From contig NC_087064.1 of assembly GCF_963678635.1 (NCBI RefSeq), forward strand, positions 31,844,369 to 31,908,368: 64,000 bases of DNA, read 5' to 3'. The notes beneath the pieces were generated by a model. That model worked only from the letters and a program-made list of their open reading frames with translations, did not search any database and was not told where the DNA came from. The translations under genes were made by a program, and so were the position numbers. Each line of letters opens with the position of its first letter. Position 1 is the first letter of the stretch. Of the stretch, positions 22,145-33,188 are shown piece after piece. The stretch is from Symsagittifera roscoffensis. Lineage: Eukaryota > Xenacoelomorpha > Acoela > Convolutidae.

Positions 22145-23010
22145 TCAAGATGTTTTATTGGTTGATTTCAATTGTAAAATCTTGAAACTATGAGAATCAA
22201 TTTTGTTCAGTGATTCAGTCAAATCGTTCAAACTGGAGGTCAGAAACCTGTTACAATCCAGGAACCTCATCTCTTCAAAATTAGTATGTACGGCTACTGA
22301 TTTTGTCGTGTACTCTCCAACTGGAACATTTGAGCTGAATGATATGTACGTTTCATCTCTACAGGGAACAACAGTTAATTTTTCCTTTACTTTCAACCTG
22401 AAACTCTGAACGAGACGTTGAGCGTCATATTTACTCAAGTTCTCAATTTTAAGTTACACTCATTGTGAGCCAGTCCATAAATTTATCCTGTAGCATGATC
22501 ATGATGAACGACGCTTTTTGCTGATAGAGTGTTCCTGCAAATTACACAGCTGTTTTATGTTTGATACAGTTTTTGAGGATCCTAATCTGAAATTATGAGC
22601 TTCTTGATTTTTTTAGCATCTGATAACTCTCTGGCTTTCAATCGAACGTATTTATGGGAAATCATCCATTGCATTTTCTCCAGAGGATGAATCATAAACA
22701 GATTGGCTTAAATTTTTTGTCAACTAGTAGGGCCCCAAATGAACACGGTTTCTGTTCTTCCAATGTTGTGCTTTCATCAAAAGTTGTGCTGGTGTTATCA
22801 ACTTAGATGCAAAGCGCTTCAGTGTCTGTATATAATGCAAATGGACATATAGATGTTTCGAACCAGTGCTGGAAGCGAACTTCCAGCCCTCCGGTGACAT
22901 TTTGATAGCAGTTTCTTGATGCAGGCCACACAAGATAAGATGATCATTCAAAACTTGTTGCAATGAGAACACATAAAAAAATCGATCGCAAAATTTGGAT
23001 CAATTTGAGC
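22145..23010 (-). pseudogene. Family B DNA polymerase fragment (viral/organellar, Maverick-type), block A
   Basis: In minus direction: a zinc-finger-like start (QQVLNDHLILCG, then AIKMSPEG), a middle part, CVICRN, the motif HHDHATG followed by GLAHNECNLK, then YISFS and MRFLDCNRFLTSSLNDL. HDHxTG...AHNxCNL ahead of a YISFS...FxDxxxF segment is characteristic of protein-primed type B polymerases of Mavericks/Polintons and related linear elements. Lesions: a TAA directly after HDHATG and a one-base frame change just after CNLK. The exonuclease end and the whole polymerase domain are missing; gag-like module M2 begins directly after it. Block B shares both lesions. Confidence 0.65.
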
Positions 23011-23956
23011 TACTTTTAATTTGACGAGCCATATATCCATTAAATTTGGTTATTAAACGGAAATTAAAATTATGCAGAAAACAAAAGCAATTTGATACGC
23101 TTGAATATTTCTTTGAAAGATATAAAAGCACTATTTGCTTCTTTTTGAATCTAAACATTTAATTCCTAAGTTATTCATAGACTCGAAACGTGTGATGTTT
23201 TTTATTGGCATAGGAAATTTCTGTATTAAACGTTTGATAAATACAGAGTTTATAGGAAAACTTTCACGACGCGAATCAGAAATAAAGTGTATAAAAATCT
23301 CTTTTAACGGATTTCAATTGGATTTTGATTTATTTTAACTTTGATAAAAACAATTGATCTTTTTTTTGGTCACAATTTGTTGTCTGAGAGGTTGAAAATT
23401 AGCGCTTGACTAAACTCGAACGGGCCAGTGTTCACGAAAAAACACGTTGCCTTTTGCGTAACTGGTTGAAGGAATCTACTACTCCGTGTAGCCTCAATTC
23501 AGACTTTCTTGAAAAACCTGACTTGCCTCAACATTTGGTAATCATTTTGATGAACAAAAAATCCCAGAATGGGCATCCTAAACCGATAGAACGTTATAAT
23601 CCAGGCTGAAATTTAAAACATAGATGTTTTGGGACGTATGAATGAAACAAATCATGAATTAATGATGAATGAGCAATCTGAATTATTAAGCCGACTGCGT
23701 TATATCAGCTGTGGAATCCGCTGTTTTCCAATATATATCCTTGCCGATGCACGATAACTTGTTAAAAGTTTTCTTCTATAATTTTTGAATAACTTTTCAA
23801 CCATGCATCATTAATAAGTCATTGCAAAGAAAAATTCTGTTCAGAAAATCAAAATGTCAGATCAGAAAACTTAATTAATAGTACTTTTAACAGTATACTT
23901 ACTTAGTTTTACGTTGACTAAACTACGTTCAGCTCATCTTGGTCCCAGCTTGGTTA
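23011..23956. other. Conserved right end of block A, no intact gene
   Basis: Closely shared with 46,200-47,205. Open frames are short on both strands. It may contain more of the polymerase amino-terminal region on the minus strand, but I cannot follow it. Confidence 0.4.
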
Positions 23957-24023
23957 CCCGCACCGGAGTTCCATGGATAATAATCGACTATATTGAATTT
24001 TCGTGGTCTGTCTCAATAAATTT

Positions 24024-24204
24024 GGATAATAATCGATTATAATCGATTAAAAATGGATTATAATGAAACTATTTTTCTATTCAATAAAATCCGAATATAA
24101 TCGATTATAATCGATTATAATCGATTATTTTTGGAAGAAAACGAAACTTGTTTTCGAGGCAAAATAATCCATTTTTAATCGATTATAATCGATTATAATG
24201 GATT
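24024..24204. repeat. Palindromic TAATCGATTA repeat cluster with 32-bp inverted arms
   Basis: Bases 24,030-24,061 are the exact reverse complement of 24,164-24,195. Between them lies a further run of ATAATCGATT units (about 24,095-24,127) that is itself palindromic. The structure can fold into a large hairpin and stands 70 bp from the assembly gap. Confidence 0.9.
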
Positions 24205-24272
24205 TTTTCGAGGGGTTATTTATAAAATTTTTAATTTTGTTCAAAATTATTTCATTTTCCATTTAGTGCAGT

Positions 24273-24472
24273 NNNNNNNNNNNNNNNNNNNNNNNNNNNN
24301 NNNNNNNNNNNNNNNNNNNNNNNNNNNNNNNNNNNNNNNNNNNNNNNNNNNNNNNNNNNNNNNNNNNNNNNNNNNNNNNNNNNNNNNNNNNNNNNNNNNN
24401 NNNNNNNNNNNNNNNNNNNNNNNNNNNNNNNNNNNNNNNNNNNNNNNNNNNNNNNNNNNNNNNNNNNNNNNN
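24273..24472. other. Assembly gap of 200 N
   Basis: Exactly 200 N, so probably a placeholder whose true length is unknown. Block B starts directly after it, in the middle of sequence that block A continues to the left. Confidence 0.98.
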
Positions 24473-24569
24473 TGAGTTTTTTTCATAGCAGCCCTGACGG
24501 ATATCATAAAAACTCTAAAATTTAAAAAATTTCCAAAAAATATCTATAACTTTAAAATATTATTACGCT

Positions 24570-24976
24570 GTTAAACTGACGTTTGGTGGAGGAAATGAGA
24601 AAGAATGCGAAGAACTATTAACGTCGAGAAAATGACTGAATCTCAAAAGTCTATTAGCTATTCAGCAAATTAAAGATGCTATTCGTGACCGAACAACAAA
24701 ATTCTGGTGAATTTTGATAAAAAAATTGAAAACGCTTCTCAACAGCTGCGAAAATTTTGAAGAAACTTTTACTCACTTTATTCCAATTTATCGAAAACAA
24801 AACAAGATTTAAACACAAAATTTCTGGATAGATAACGAAATTAAAATGCTGCGGCTTAAAAAATTGTCTGAATTAGATACATATTTGTTGTTTTACCAAT
24901 TTGAGAAAAACGCGTTTGAAACTTCCCGTTTTATGCGTTTTGTCCGGATAAAGCCCATAAAACTCAGAAGAATTAG
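24570..24976 (+). pseudogene. Decayed 5' exon-like stretch of the host gene copy B
   Basis: Counterpart of 6,737-7,143, with the same in-frame stops where checked (TGGTGA and ATTTAA) and the same GTGAGC donor at its end. Confidence 0.3.
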
Positions 24977-25835
24977 GTGAGCATTGAAATACATTACTTA
25001 GTCAGTTCCGCTTTGGCGAAGAACAAATTTGAAAAAAGGCAAAAAGCAAAAAAATATATATAAAACACACATCACAGCATAAAGTTTATAACCAACTCAG
25101 TGGTCAAAACACACAATGTCGGGACCAAAAAGTAATATTTTAGGGTAACGAGGATTAAGGGAATCCCTGTTGAAAATTTCCGAGACTAGGAGGATGGTTT
25201 GAGAATACAATGACTAAACTTTTCTGCTCAGAATGCTTGCCTCTTAAGTTGTCTGGAAAATTTCTCTTAGTTTTCTCTGTTTAAGATTTGAGAAATATCG
25301 TAACATCGTAAAATTGACATTACCATCGTACCATCATCGCCATCATCACCGACATGATCACAAAAGATAGTTTAAATGACAGAAAAACTATACCAAAATT
25401 GTTGAGATATTTAGATCATCATCTTCAGATTCAAAGTTCGCTCTATGTTCACATCATTATTTGTACGTCAAGGTTGGAATTGATTGGTTAACTTGAGCTG
25501 TGAGAATTGCACTTAATTTGGTATTTCCTGGCTTGATTTTACGTAAACATCATAGCAACTCCAATTATGCAACCATTATCAAATTTTTTGTCATGGATCT
25601 TATGGATCTTATTTTGTCTAGGTGCGTAAGTTTGATATAATCTGGAAAAAAACAATCACACATTTAAATATGAATGTTAATTATTTATTTTTATTTTTTG
25701 AGCGTCAAGAACAATAACTATAGCAGAAACGAAAAAGCGATTAAAAGATTTAAAAGAATAATCTTTGGAAAAAAAAGAAGCTCGAACAGAGGCCAAATTG
25801 AATAACAAAATCATTGTTACTTTGTTTCACAAGTG

Positions 25836-28800
25836 ACAAGACTGGCATTTGCAACCCATCCTGGTAGCCATACATGGCAGCCACGCGCCCCTGCAGCCAA
25901 CTGGGAGTCCCTGGTCTTTTGGCTAGCCAATGGAGTAGGCAAATACGGAGATACATGCAGAAAGCGCAGGTAAGTTGTTCGCAGAAAAAAAAGTTTTTGC
26001 GCTTAGCATCTCATTAAAATACAATCGATTGAAAAAATTCTGCTCAAAAAACGTGAAAAAAACAGCATTTCGAAGCATTATTTTTTTTTCAGCAAAAAAA
26101 GAGACATATATTTTTGAAAGGAATATTCAAAATACAAGGACTTGTTCAAAGTTGAGATTAAACGACCTAGTTTTGAATGCAGAAAAAGTTAGAAGTGTTT
26201 TTCGCTGGCAAATACTGTTTTTAAAAGTTCGTGGGTCAAATTATCCTCCACCATCAAAATGACTGGGAGAGGGGAAGGTGGGTGTTAAAGATGGCATTTT
26301 TTTTGGATATTTGGTCAACGCAACGAGAATCGAGTAATTGACACGCAGAGCCGAGTGGAGACATCAACTAAAATTGAATAATGGATCTAGTGTGACTTCT
26401 TGATATGTTTTAGAGAAGGGGAGGTCAGGTTGATTGTGGTTCTTTCTGTAGGTATTTTTTGCTTTTAGTGATTACTACTGTCTAGAAGGATACATCGCTC
26501 CGCTCATAAATTCTAACCATTTCATGGATAATCATCCAGGTGGCGACGCCAGAACGTGTGTCAGGTGGTTCGAAACACTCGCCTGGGAAAACTGGCGCCC
26601 TATTAACTTTATTGACTCCAAAAATCCCGGTAAAAGTTTTATTGAAAACTTAAAACGAAGAGTACAAATGTAGAGTGATACTGGAATGGAAACCTTCAAA
26701 AATCTTTTCGCATTTTTATATAATGACAAAAACTTAGAGTAATTACCCCCAAAAATCGGAACAAAACTTAGAACTACTTCAAAAAAACCAAAACCATGTT
26801 GAGGAATTATTGTTAGTCTAACAATGGCATCTCGTGATTTTTCAGAAATTTGTTGCACTGGTCAAGTAGCACAATACATGAGGAATGGGTTCCTCAACAG
26901 AAGAATGTCACCTGATGAATACATGTTCAAACTCACCGACTACACGAATGAATCGAAACCACTCAACTTATTGTCGGTTAGCAGGCCTTGAAAACAGACT
27001 CGTTTTTTCAGAGACAAACCTAAAGCTTGAGCGAGGCGGGCATTTTTTTGTGGTTGATAAAACCGGATTTCCACACTTGTTTGAACCACCCAAAAGAAAT
27101 CCGAAAAAACCCAATGAACTAAACTTCATTAGAAATTTTTCTTATGTGAATCTTTTGGCAAATGACCTTGAGAAAGTAACCTTGACGTTACAATTTTAGG
27201 TAAAACGTAAGAGAATCAACTTGAATTTAACTCAACATCAGCTTCTCTGGTGATATCTAATGATAATGCTAACTATGACAATGACCTTGGCCTTGGCCCT
27301 ACTAAATGAATACTTAATAACATAAAGTAAATAGGTCATACATAGTCTCCACTACTCTCCCCCTTCGTCAATTTGACAACAATTTCATTTACTTAATAGT
27401 TTACTTGATTCAATATGAGTCAAAGTTGTATAGTTTCAAAAGTTCCGGGAAGTTTAAGTCACTAGTACCCTCGGTACTTAAGGCGAATCTAATCCTCTTT
27501 ATCTTCTCTACTTAAGAGGAAAATTAAGTTCTTTATAAGTTTTCAAGCTCCTCCAGAACCTGCCTTTGATCTTCCTCTGTCATGCTGATAACAGACAATT
27601 TTTCGGCGATGTCCAAATCGTCGACTGCCATTGGACCGCTAAACTCGCCACTGATTTTGGCCAATTCCGCTATTCCGATGATATCATCAGGTTGCATTGC
27701 GCTACGAGACTCGTTGCTGGTATTGGCCAATTTTGCGGCTTCAGCAACTACGTCTTTCCGTTTTTCAGTTCTACTTTTTGTACTCGTGTCATGTTTTGTA
27801 AACACTGTTTGTTCCATACCAGCCCCCGGCCCTGCTGGCTCTGTTTGCTCCTGCGGTAAAACATTCTGGTTGGAAATGGCCTCGGGACAAAAAATTCGAA
27901 CTCTTCGCGTAACCGGTGCGTGCACAGACTCCTAAATCCGAGTCAATACAGTCCAGTTACTTTGGCCGGCTCTGTCAATCGCCTCATTCTTTATTTGTAC
28001 TTCCGCTTGCACGGTGTGTACTATTTTCCCAGTGATAGATTTTTGCGACTATTCCGCATTCGAGCCTCTAGCCCATGAAAAACCACCTGACCTCTAAATT
28101 TATCAGTAGTGTTTCCTTCACTATCCATAACCGAAGAAATTCTTTTAGTGTGCTTGACGATCCTGCGTATCTACAAAAAAACCTACACATTTCGCGGTAG
28201 AAAAACATATCTTCTGCGTTGCGTTTCTTCGAGCTAGGGATCTTCTTCGGTTACCATCTTGACTGCTGACACACGTTGTCCAATCCTAGGCCGTCGACGG
28301 ACTACTGAAAAATTCTTAACTACTTTCGGTGTTCTCGGCGACTTCTTCCACCGTCCTTCAGATTTTCTGTAAGATGAGCTCTGTAGCACTTCCGTAGCAG
28401 TCGAGGTCTTAAATCTCTTCTAAGTCTTCAGCAGATGATATCACAATAGAGCTATTTGTTGAATCTCGTCCTGCAGTTGGCGTTTTGTTAATGTCCATCC
28501 CAACATACTGTTTTTTTCTGAGCTCGACTATTTAATTTGTCGCGGTTCAGATTGTGAATCTCTATTCACTTGACTAGGTAGCTCAGTAGCGTATGAGATC
28601 GCTTCTGGTTCTCGTATCGGCTTCGGCTTGTAGACCACATTTGACTTATTGGTGTCATCGGATGAGCTATCCATGATGATGTGATTTTGAGTCGTACCTT
28701 CGTGTATCTGCCTCCTCGCCATCCATCCCCTCCTGCTTAGCTTTCGTAGACCCTTGTCCTCTGTACTGCTTCCTGATGCCTTTAGCTTTGCTGGTTTGGC

Positions 28801-31800
28801 CGAACTAACTAGTCCCCAAACATCCGATGGCTTTTTGCCAAGCTTATCGAAAGGTCAATTTTATTAAGAATCAGAAACCAGAGTTACCGTATGCTCGGTT
28901 TCTCGAACTATTTGTTCCGTTAAAAATCACAATAAGTTTTGGAATTTAGGCAGTCCTGGTTTTTTATAAAGATTTTGTAAGCTTTTCATTGCGCCATGAG
29001 ACTTGGCGCTTTGTTCATTTCTCGGCTAGTCCCCTAGGACGAGTCTCTCGCAAACAGATGCTCAGTTCGGTCGTAGACTTCCATCTTCGAATCATCGTCT
29101 GCTGGAGTCTAATCTTGCATAAACTGACCGGGAAAAAGCTTTTTGTTCGTAACCTAAGGCAGCACTAAATACTTTAATAATTTTTCTATTGCAGAATTCG
29201 CCAATAGATTTTACTACGAATCCTGTTCACTGATCGGGTCTAATAGCCCTCGGTATGGCATGTAAGGCAGTATAGTTCTTGAAAGATTCGTGGATTACTT
29301 TAGCAGTCGTTCTCGTCATTATCTGAACGGACGGAAACTATTGATACACGTTAGTAGATGCTTGTTCTCGCCCCACACCGCGGGCAATGGGTCGAGCAAT
29401 CCCATTTGATTTTTTTTGGTTTGGTTCTTTCATCGTATCTAGCTTTTTTATATCGTCTATCGTCAAAACGTCTATCATCTAAACACAACCGAATGTCATT
29501 TGTGTCTCAACTGACAGGGCATCGCCGTTTTTCAAAGAAAATATGCCATTTGAGGTATGTAACTTATCCAAATTTAGTTTATCCAAAGTAAGGGCCAAGG
29601 TTCTTATTATCGAGATCATATGCTTCTATAGCTTCAACGACACAACTTAAAAACTCGTACGCTTTAGTTAAGATTAACTCAGCGTCAAAAAATTCCAGCA
29701 AATCGAACAAAAAGGCCAGAAACCTAACCGGAGGTATAGCTTCAGCCGATGGCTGGTGAAGGAAATTGTCGCCATTAACCCTAACTGAAGGTATTTCATG
29801 GTCCATAGCTAGGAGTTGACCCATGGGTTGATAATCTCACAATTTTGGCAGTGTTCAGTTCGCTTGTGATTTGCAACGCAAATTCTGATCAATTAGTACT
29901 TCCGAAAAGTGTCAGTTAGTTTCTTCGCTGCACGTTCCTTCCGATTACAAAATTAACGTTCTGGTTTTGTTCTGGTTATGAGGTTTTTTTGGTGGTTCAA
30001 TTCATCTCTGGTTGCGCTAGCCGACGGTTCAAATAGACGACAAACCGCGTTAATTTGTGCTACAACAAATATATCGTCCAACTCCGATAATTTTGGAGCT
30101 GTACCGTTCGGATCCCGAGAAAAAAATCAACAAGCAACATGTTCCTGGGCAAATAATTTTTTAAGAGCCTCCGCCAGGCCTTGCTTCTATGAGTCACGTT
30201 TCACTCGCGTACTCCAATTTACATCAAAATGTTGGTTTTGGACAAAACAATTAAATTTTTTAAGTTTAGCAAACGCCCTACTATGTGTTTCTTCCCATTT
30301 TAAACGTGAAAGTTTTCTCATGAGATCGTTAAAGTTTGTTGTGCTAGCAGCTGAATTAGAAATAAACCGAACAAAATGATGGATTAACGCTATTATCAAC
30401 TGACTATTGGTTAAGTTCCCGGACTGTTTCTTATTAACAATCGAGTCGATTTTCCTCTCAACTTCAACTGTACCCGCATTTGAAAATTTGAAACCTAAAT
30501 ATTCATGTTCTTGTGAAAAAAGTACATTTACTCTAATTTGCGGCGGCATTGTTTTCATCCAACACTTGAAAAGGCGTTGCTGTGAACTTCTCGTCGCGAT
30601 GAGAATGTCGTACAAGTAGACATGCACTCCCGGTAAATGACCCATCATTAAGCCCATAATGCTTTGAAATTCCTTATTCAAATCACCCAATCCGTAAAAT
30701 CCCGTTTTAAAACAATACGGACCTGTTATGTCCCCGACGATGCTGAATTTGTGTTGTCTGAACTAGTTTTTCGCTTAGACGCATTTGCGAGTATGCGAAT
30801 TTCAGGTCGAGCTTATGGAACCAAATTGGGTCAGAAGAAATTCCGCTCATCGCGAATGCGACATTGCCATCGAGTTCATTTCTCTTGCTTTGTTATGAGT
30901 TTCGAACTTGGGGTCATTTTGACCGTTTCATCCCGTTTAGTTGTAGCGACTGTTAGTAAGATAAAGCAACCCCCGGTACAAATGCCTAGTTTTTCGATGT
31001 GCCCTTCTTTCTACAATTTTTCTATCGTTTCATCAGCTTTTGTGAATCGGTAATACGTGGATCGGTACACGTTTTCCTTTATCCTGGATCGGTCGCATCG
31101 GTTCGTTGAAATGTCTTCTGACTTCGCAATTTTTAGTTACACCTTTTCGTTCGATGAGACTTTTGTACTCCCTCAACATACATTTGATGTATTTACGTTG
31201 TACTGGTGAAAATTGGATCTGTGATGTACTCTCCGTCCCAGTAAGGTCGCTTAATGCCCGCGTCACTCGCTTCTGTTCCACTTCAATGGCGAGCAGTGGT
31301 AAGATATATTTTCCAATTATGTCACCTTGACCGCCCTCACTGATTTATAGTTCAGCATCTTGGGCGATCCAGCCTTCGGGTTCGATATCAACAAAGGTTC
31401 TTCCAATGATTTTGATGACGTCGTTTTGATAATAATCTATCCTTCATCTTCAGTTCGTATATTTTTCCTTGCGAGACGAAAGATTGTGGGCTAGCGCAAT
31501 CTGTTTGGAAATCCGTGCTCTTTTGGCTTTTCTCTTTTTTGACGTCCAACGACCTCCAGTTTTTAATTCCAGCCTTATCTCACACCGTACGGATTGCGAA
31601 AACAACGAATCCTTCTTCAACGTCATCGTTATCAAATCTATGCGTCACAATCGTTTCATAATGGGTAAAATCGCTAGTTCACTTCGTTTTTTTTGCAAGG
31701 TTTCCAAATTATCCGCATTCCCCCCAACTGTTACGAATAATGTATCGAGCTGGTCACATACCTTGTTGGTTAAGTTTTAACCAGTTGCCATAGTTATGCT

Positions 31801-33188
31801 TTTTTATCACCACGTTGATCTTTGATTTCATTTATTGGTTCTCTTTTAACATAACCAGCTTGTTGAACCTTTGTCGACAAAACTTGCTAACCTTCATTAA
31901 AACTTTTTCTGAGTCATTTTGGGAGCCATCTTTTGTATAGAATTTCACCTTTCTCCTGACCACTGCAAAGTGCAAAACGTCCACTGGTGCAAGTGTTTCC
32001 CTACACAACTTCTTGCGAATATGCACGTTTCTCATATTAAATAAAACCAAGTCTCGCTCAATGGCATCCTCCATCTCGTCAAAACGATTCAGCGTTTCAA
32101 AGAACTGCTCCATTCCTTCTGCTTCTCTTTAATTCCTAATAAACAGAACGAATCGCCGATTTGTAACTTTTATTTCTCCATAGAATGTATCCACCACTAG
32201 CTTACACGTTTCAGTGAAGTCTATGTCTACCGTCTTCTGTCTCTAATGTTTTTGATAGAAATATCGTTGTCAGTGTTTGATGATGGAAAAATTTTAGTTT
32301 CAACCTCTTATCCGCTTCACCCCGGGTAGTTCTTTTGAATAGACGTTTTTCCTCCTCGATCCGACGGTTTTTTTTGTCTCGTCACGCAGCATTAGACCCA
32401 TTGTTCCGGCCTTCCCGTTCGTTGCGAATCGCATTAGCATCCTTTTCCTCTGGTTCTCACAGCGTAGGATAAAGATTTTCTGGGGAGATCAAATCTTCTA
32501 TGGCCTGCTTCTTCTTTGCGATTATTTCTAATTGGAGTAGTTGGGCCGAATCTTCCTACGGTACCGGGAGTTCCTACGATGGGGTGTGATAGAATACAAC
32601 TAGGCCGCGATAGCTCTACTTTAAAGCCAACTGCTGGCTGTATCTAATGATACGAATGGCGCTATCTAAAGGTCATGCTAACTATGACAATGACCTCGGC
32701 ATTACTAAACAATTACGTAATAACATAATATAAATACGTCATGCAGTCTCCACTACAGACCTGGAAGAATTTTCCAAGATTTTTGGAGATTTGCGAGAAA
32801 GCTATGTTGCTAACAATTTTTTCTGACTTTTCATTATGATTTTTCAATCTGAATCGCTTTTGATTCATAATAATTAATAAACCTGTTGAAAACTTTTTCT
32901 GTGGGTTATCTTGCAAAAGGTTTTGTTTAGGCAATTCACCTTCCATGGTTGTGTGCGAACGTAATTATGATAGTTGGATTTGGTCCAGGGCCACTGCGGA
33001 GAGACCACCACCCGAATATAGTACATGGTGCTCCCTACATCATAGCAGGGAAGGATTACCCAGGCACAGGCATTCCTGACATTGACACTAAAGTTATCAA
33101 TTTTGAAGACCCGCGAGAAGATTTGACATTCCACTGGTTCAAACATAATGTTATGTGCAGAGATAATCCCTGGATATGCGTTGAGTAA
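25836..33188 (+). CDS. Host gene copy B, last four exons (unrecognised nematode protein)
   Basis: Exons about 25,836-25,969, 26,469-26,629, 26,846-26,976 and 32,931-33,188, with the same donors, acceptors and phases as copy A and an open joined frame to the TAA after CRDNPWICVE. Exon 3 is again 131 bp. Differences from copy A are few (for example NFEDPRED for NFENPGED in the last exon). The last intron carries the same gypsy element. That reading frame and splice signals survive in both copies suggests recent duplication or remaining constraint on this 3' part. The product is not recognised. Confidence 0.5.
27533..27925 (-). CDS. 3'-terminal ORF of gypsy element, copy B
   Basis: Open for 130 codons from an ATG at 27,925, with a basic start (MHAPVTRRVRIF), a Gly/Pro-rich joint (EPAGPGAG) and an acidic, helical carboxyl half ending VLEELENL. 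It lies beyond the integrase on the same strand. It could be the carboxyl end of Pol cut off by an upstream stop or a separate small ORF. No domain recognised. Confidence 0.4.
   Translation of the reverse strand: MHAPVTRRVRIFCPEAISNQNVLPQEQTEPAGPGAGMEQTVFTKHDTSTKSRTEKRKDVVAEAAKLANTSNESRSAMQPDDIIGIAELAKISGEFSGPMAVDDLDIAEKLSVISMTEEDQRQVLEELENL
28860..29560 (-). pseudogene. Integrase remnant, gypsy copy B
   Basis: Corresponds to 10,990-11,785 of copy A, including the catalytic-region motif around Pro-Asp-Gln-Trp at about 29.23 kb. Broken by stops. The catalytic Glu was not placed. Confidence 0.5.
30187..31281 (-). pseudogene. Reverse transcriptase and start of RNase H, gypsy copy B
   Basis: Pieces 31,281-31,033 (fingers, VQRKYIKCMLREYKSLIE) and 30,690-30,187 (167 codons: palm end, thumb, start of RNase H). 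The second begins MGDLNKEFQSIMG and carries PGVHVYLYDILIA, that is YLYD in place of the catalytic YLDD, at 30,607-30,618. EHEYLGFKFSNAGT and WEETHSRAF are the usual thumb and connection landmarks of Ty3/gypsy RT. The loss of the aspartate is shared with copy A. Confidence 0.8.
31832..32113 (-). pseudogene. gag-like ORF of gypsy element, copy B
   Basis: 93 codons, a few substitutions from 14,043-14,324. First open piece in the element's direction. No zinc knuckle seen. Confidence 0.4.

Larger units (their letters stand above)
6641..23956. repeat. Segmental duplication, block A
   Basis: Matches 24,473-47,205 in the same orientation and order. The left edge of the match is set only by the N gap in block B. 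The right edge is at the shared words TCCCAGCTTGGTTA. Coordinates differ by 17,832 near the left end, and the difference drifts with small indels. Identity is very high over the host exons and good over the gypsy element. It is clearly lower over the gag-like modules (about 17.6-22 kb), and high again at 22.7-23.9 kb. Confidence 0.95.
27251..32757 (-). mobile_element. Decayed Ty3/gypsy retrotransposon in the last intron of copy B
   Basis: Same element at the same intron site as in block A, so present before the duplication. Better preserved in parts: the RT thumb/RNase H piece is open for 167 codons and the 3' ORF for 130. Terminal-repeat-like segments are at 27,251-27,355 and 32,639-32,757. 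The right one is the longest, 119 bp, beginning TGTATC and ending ACTACA. Confidence 0.8.

Noticed and set aside
24247-24507. ORFs running through the N gap
   Set aside because: Artefact of translating N.
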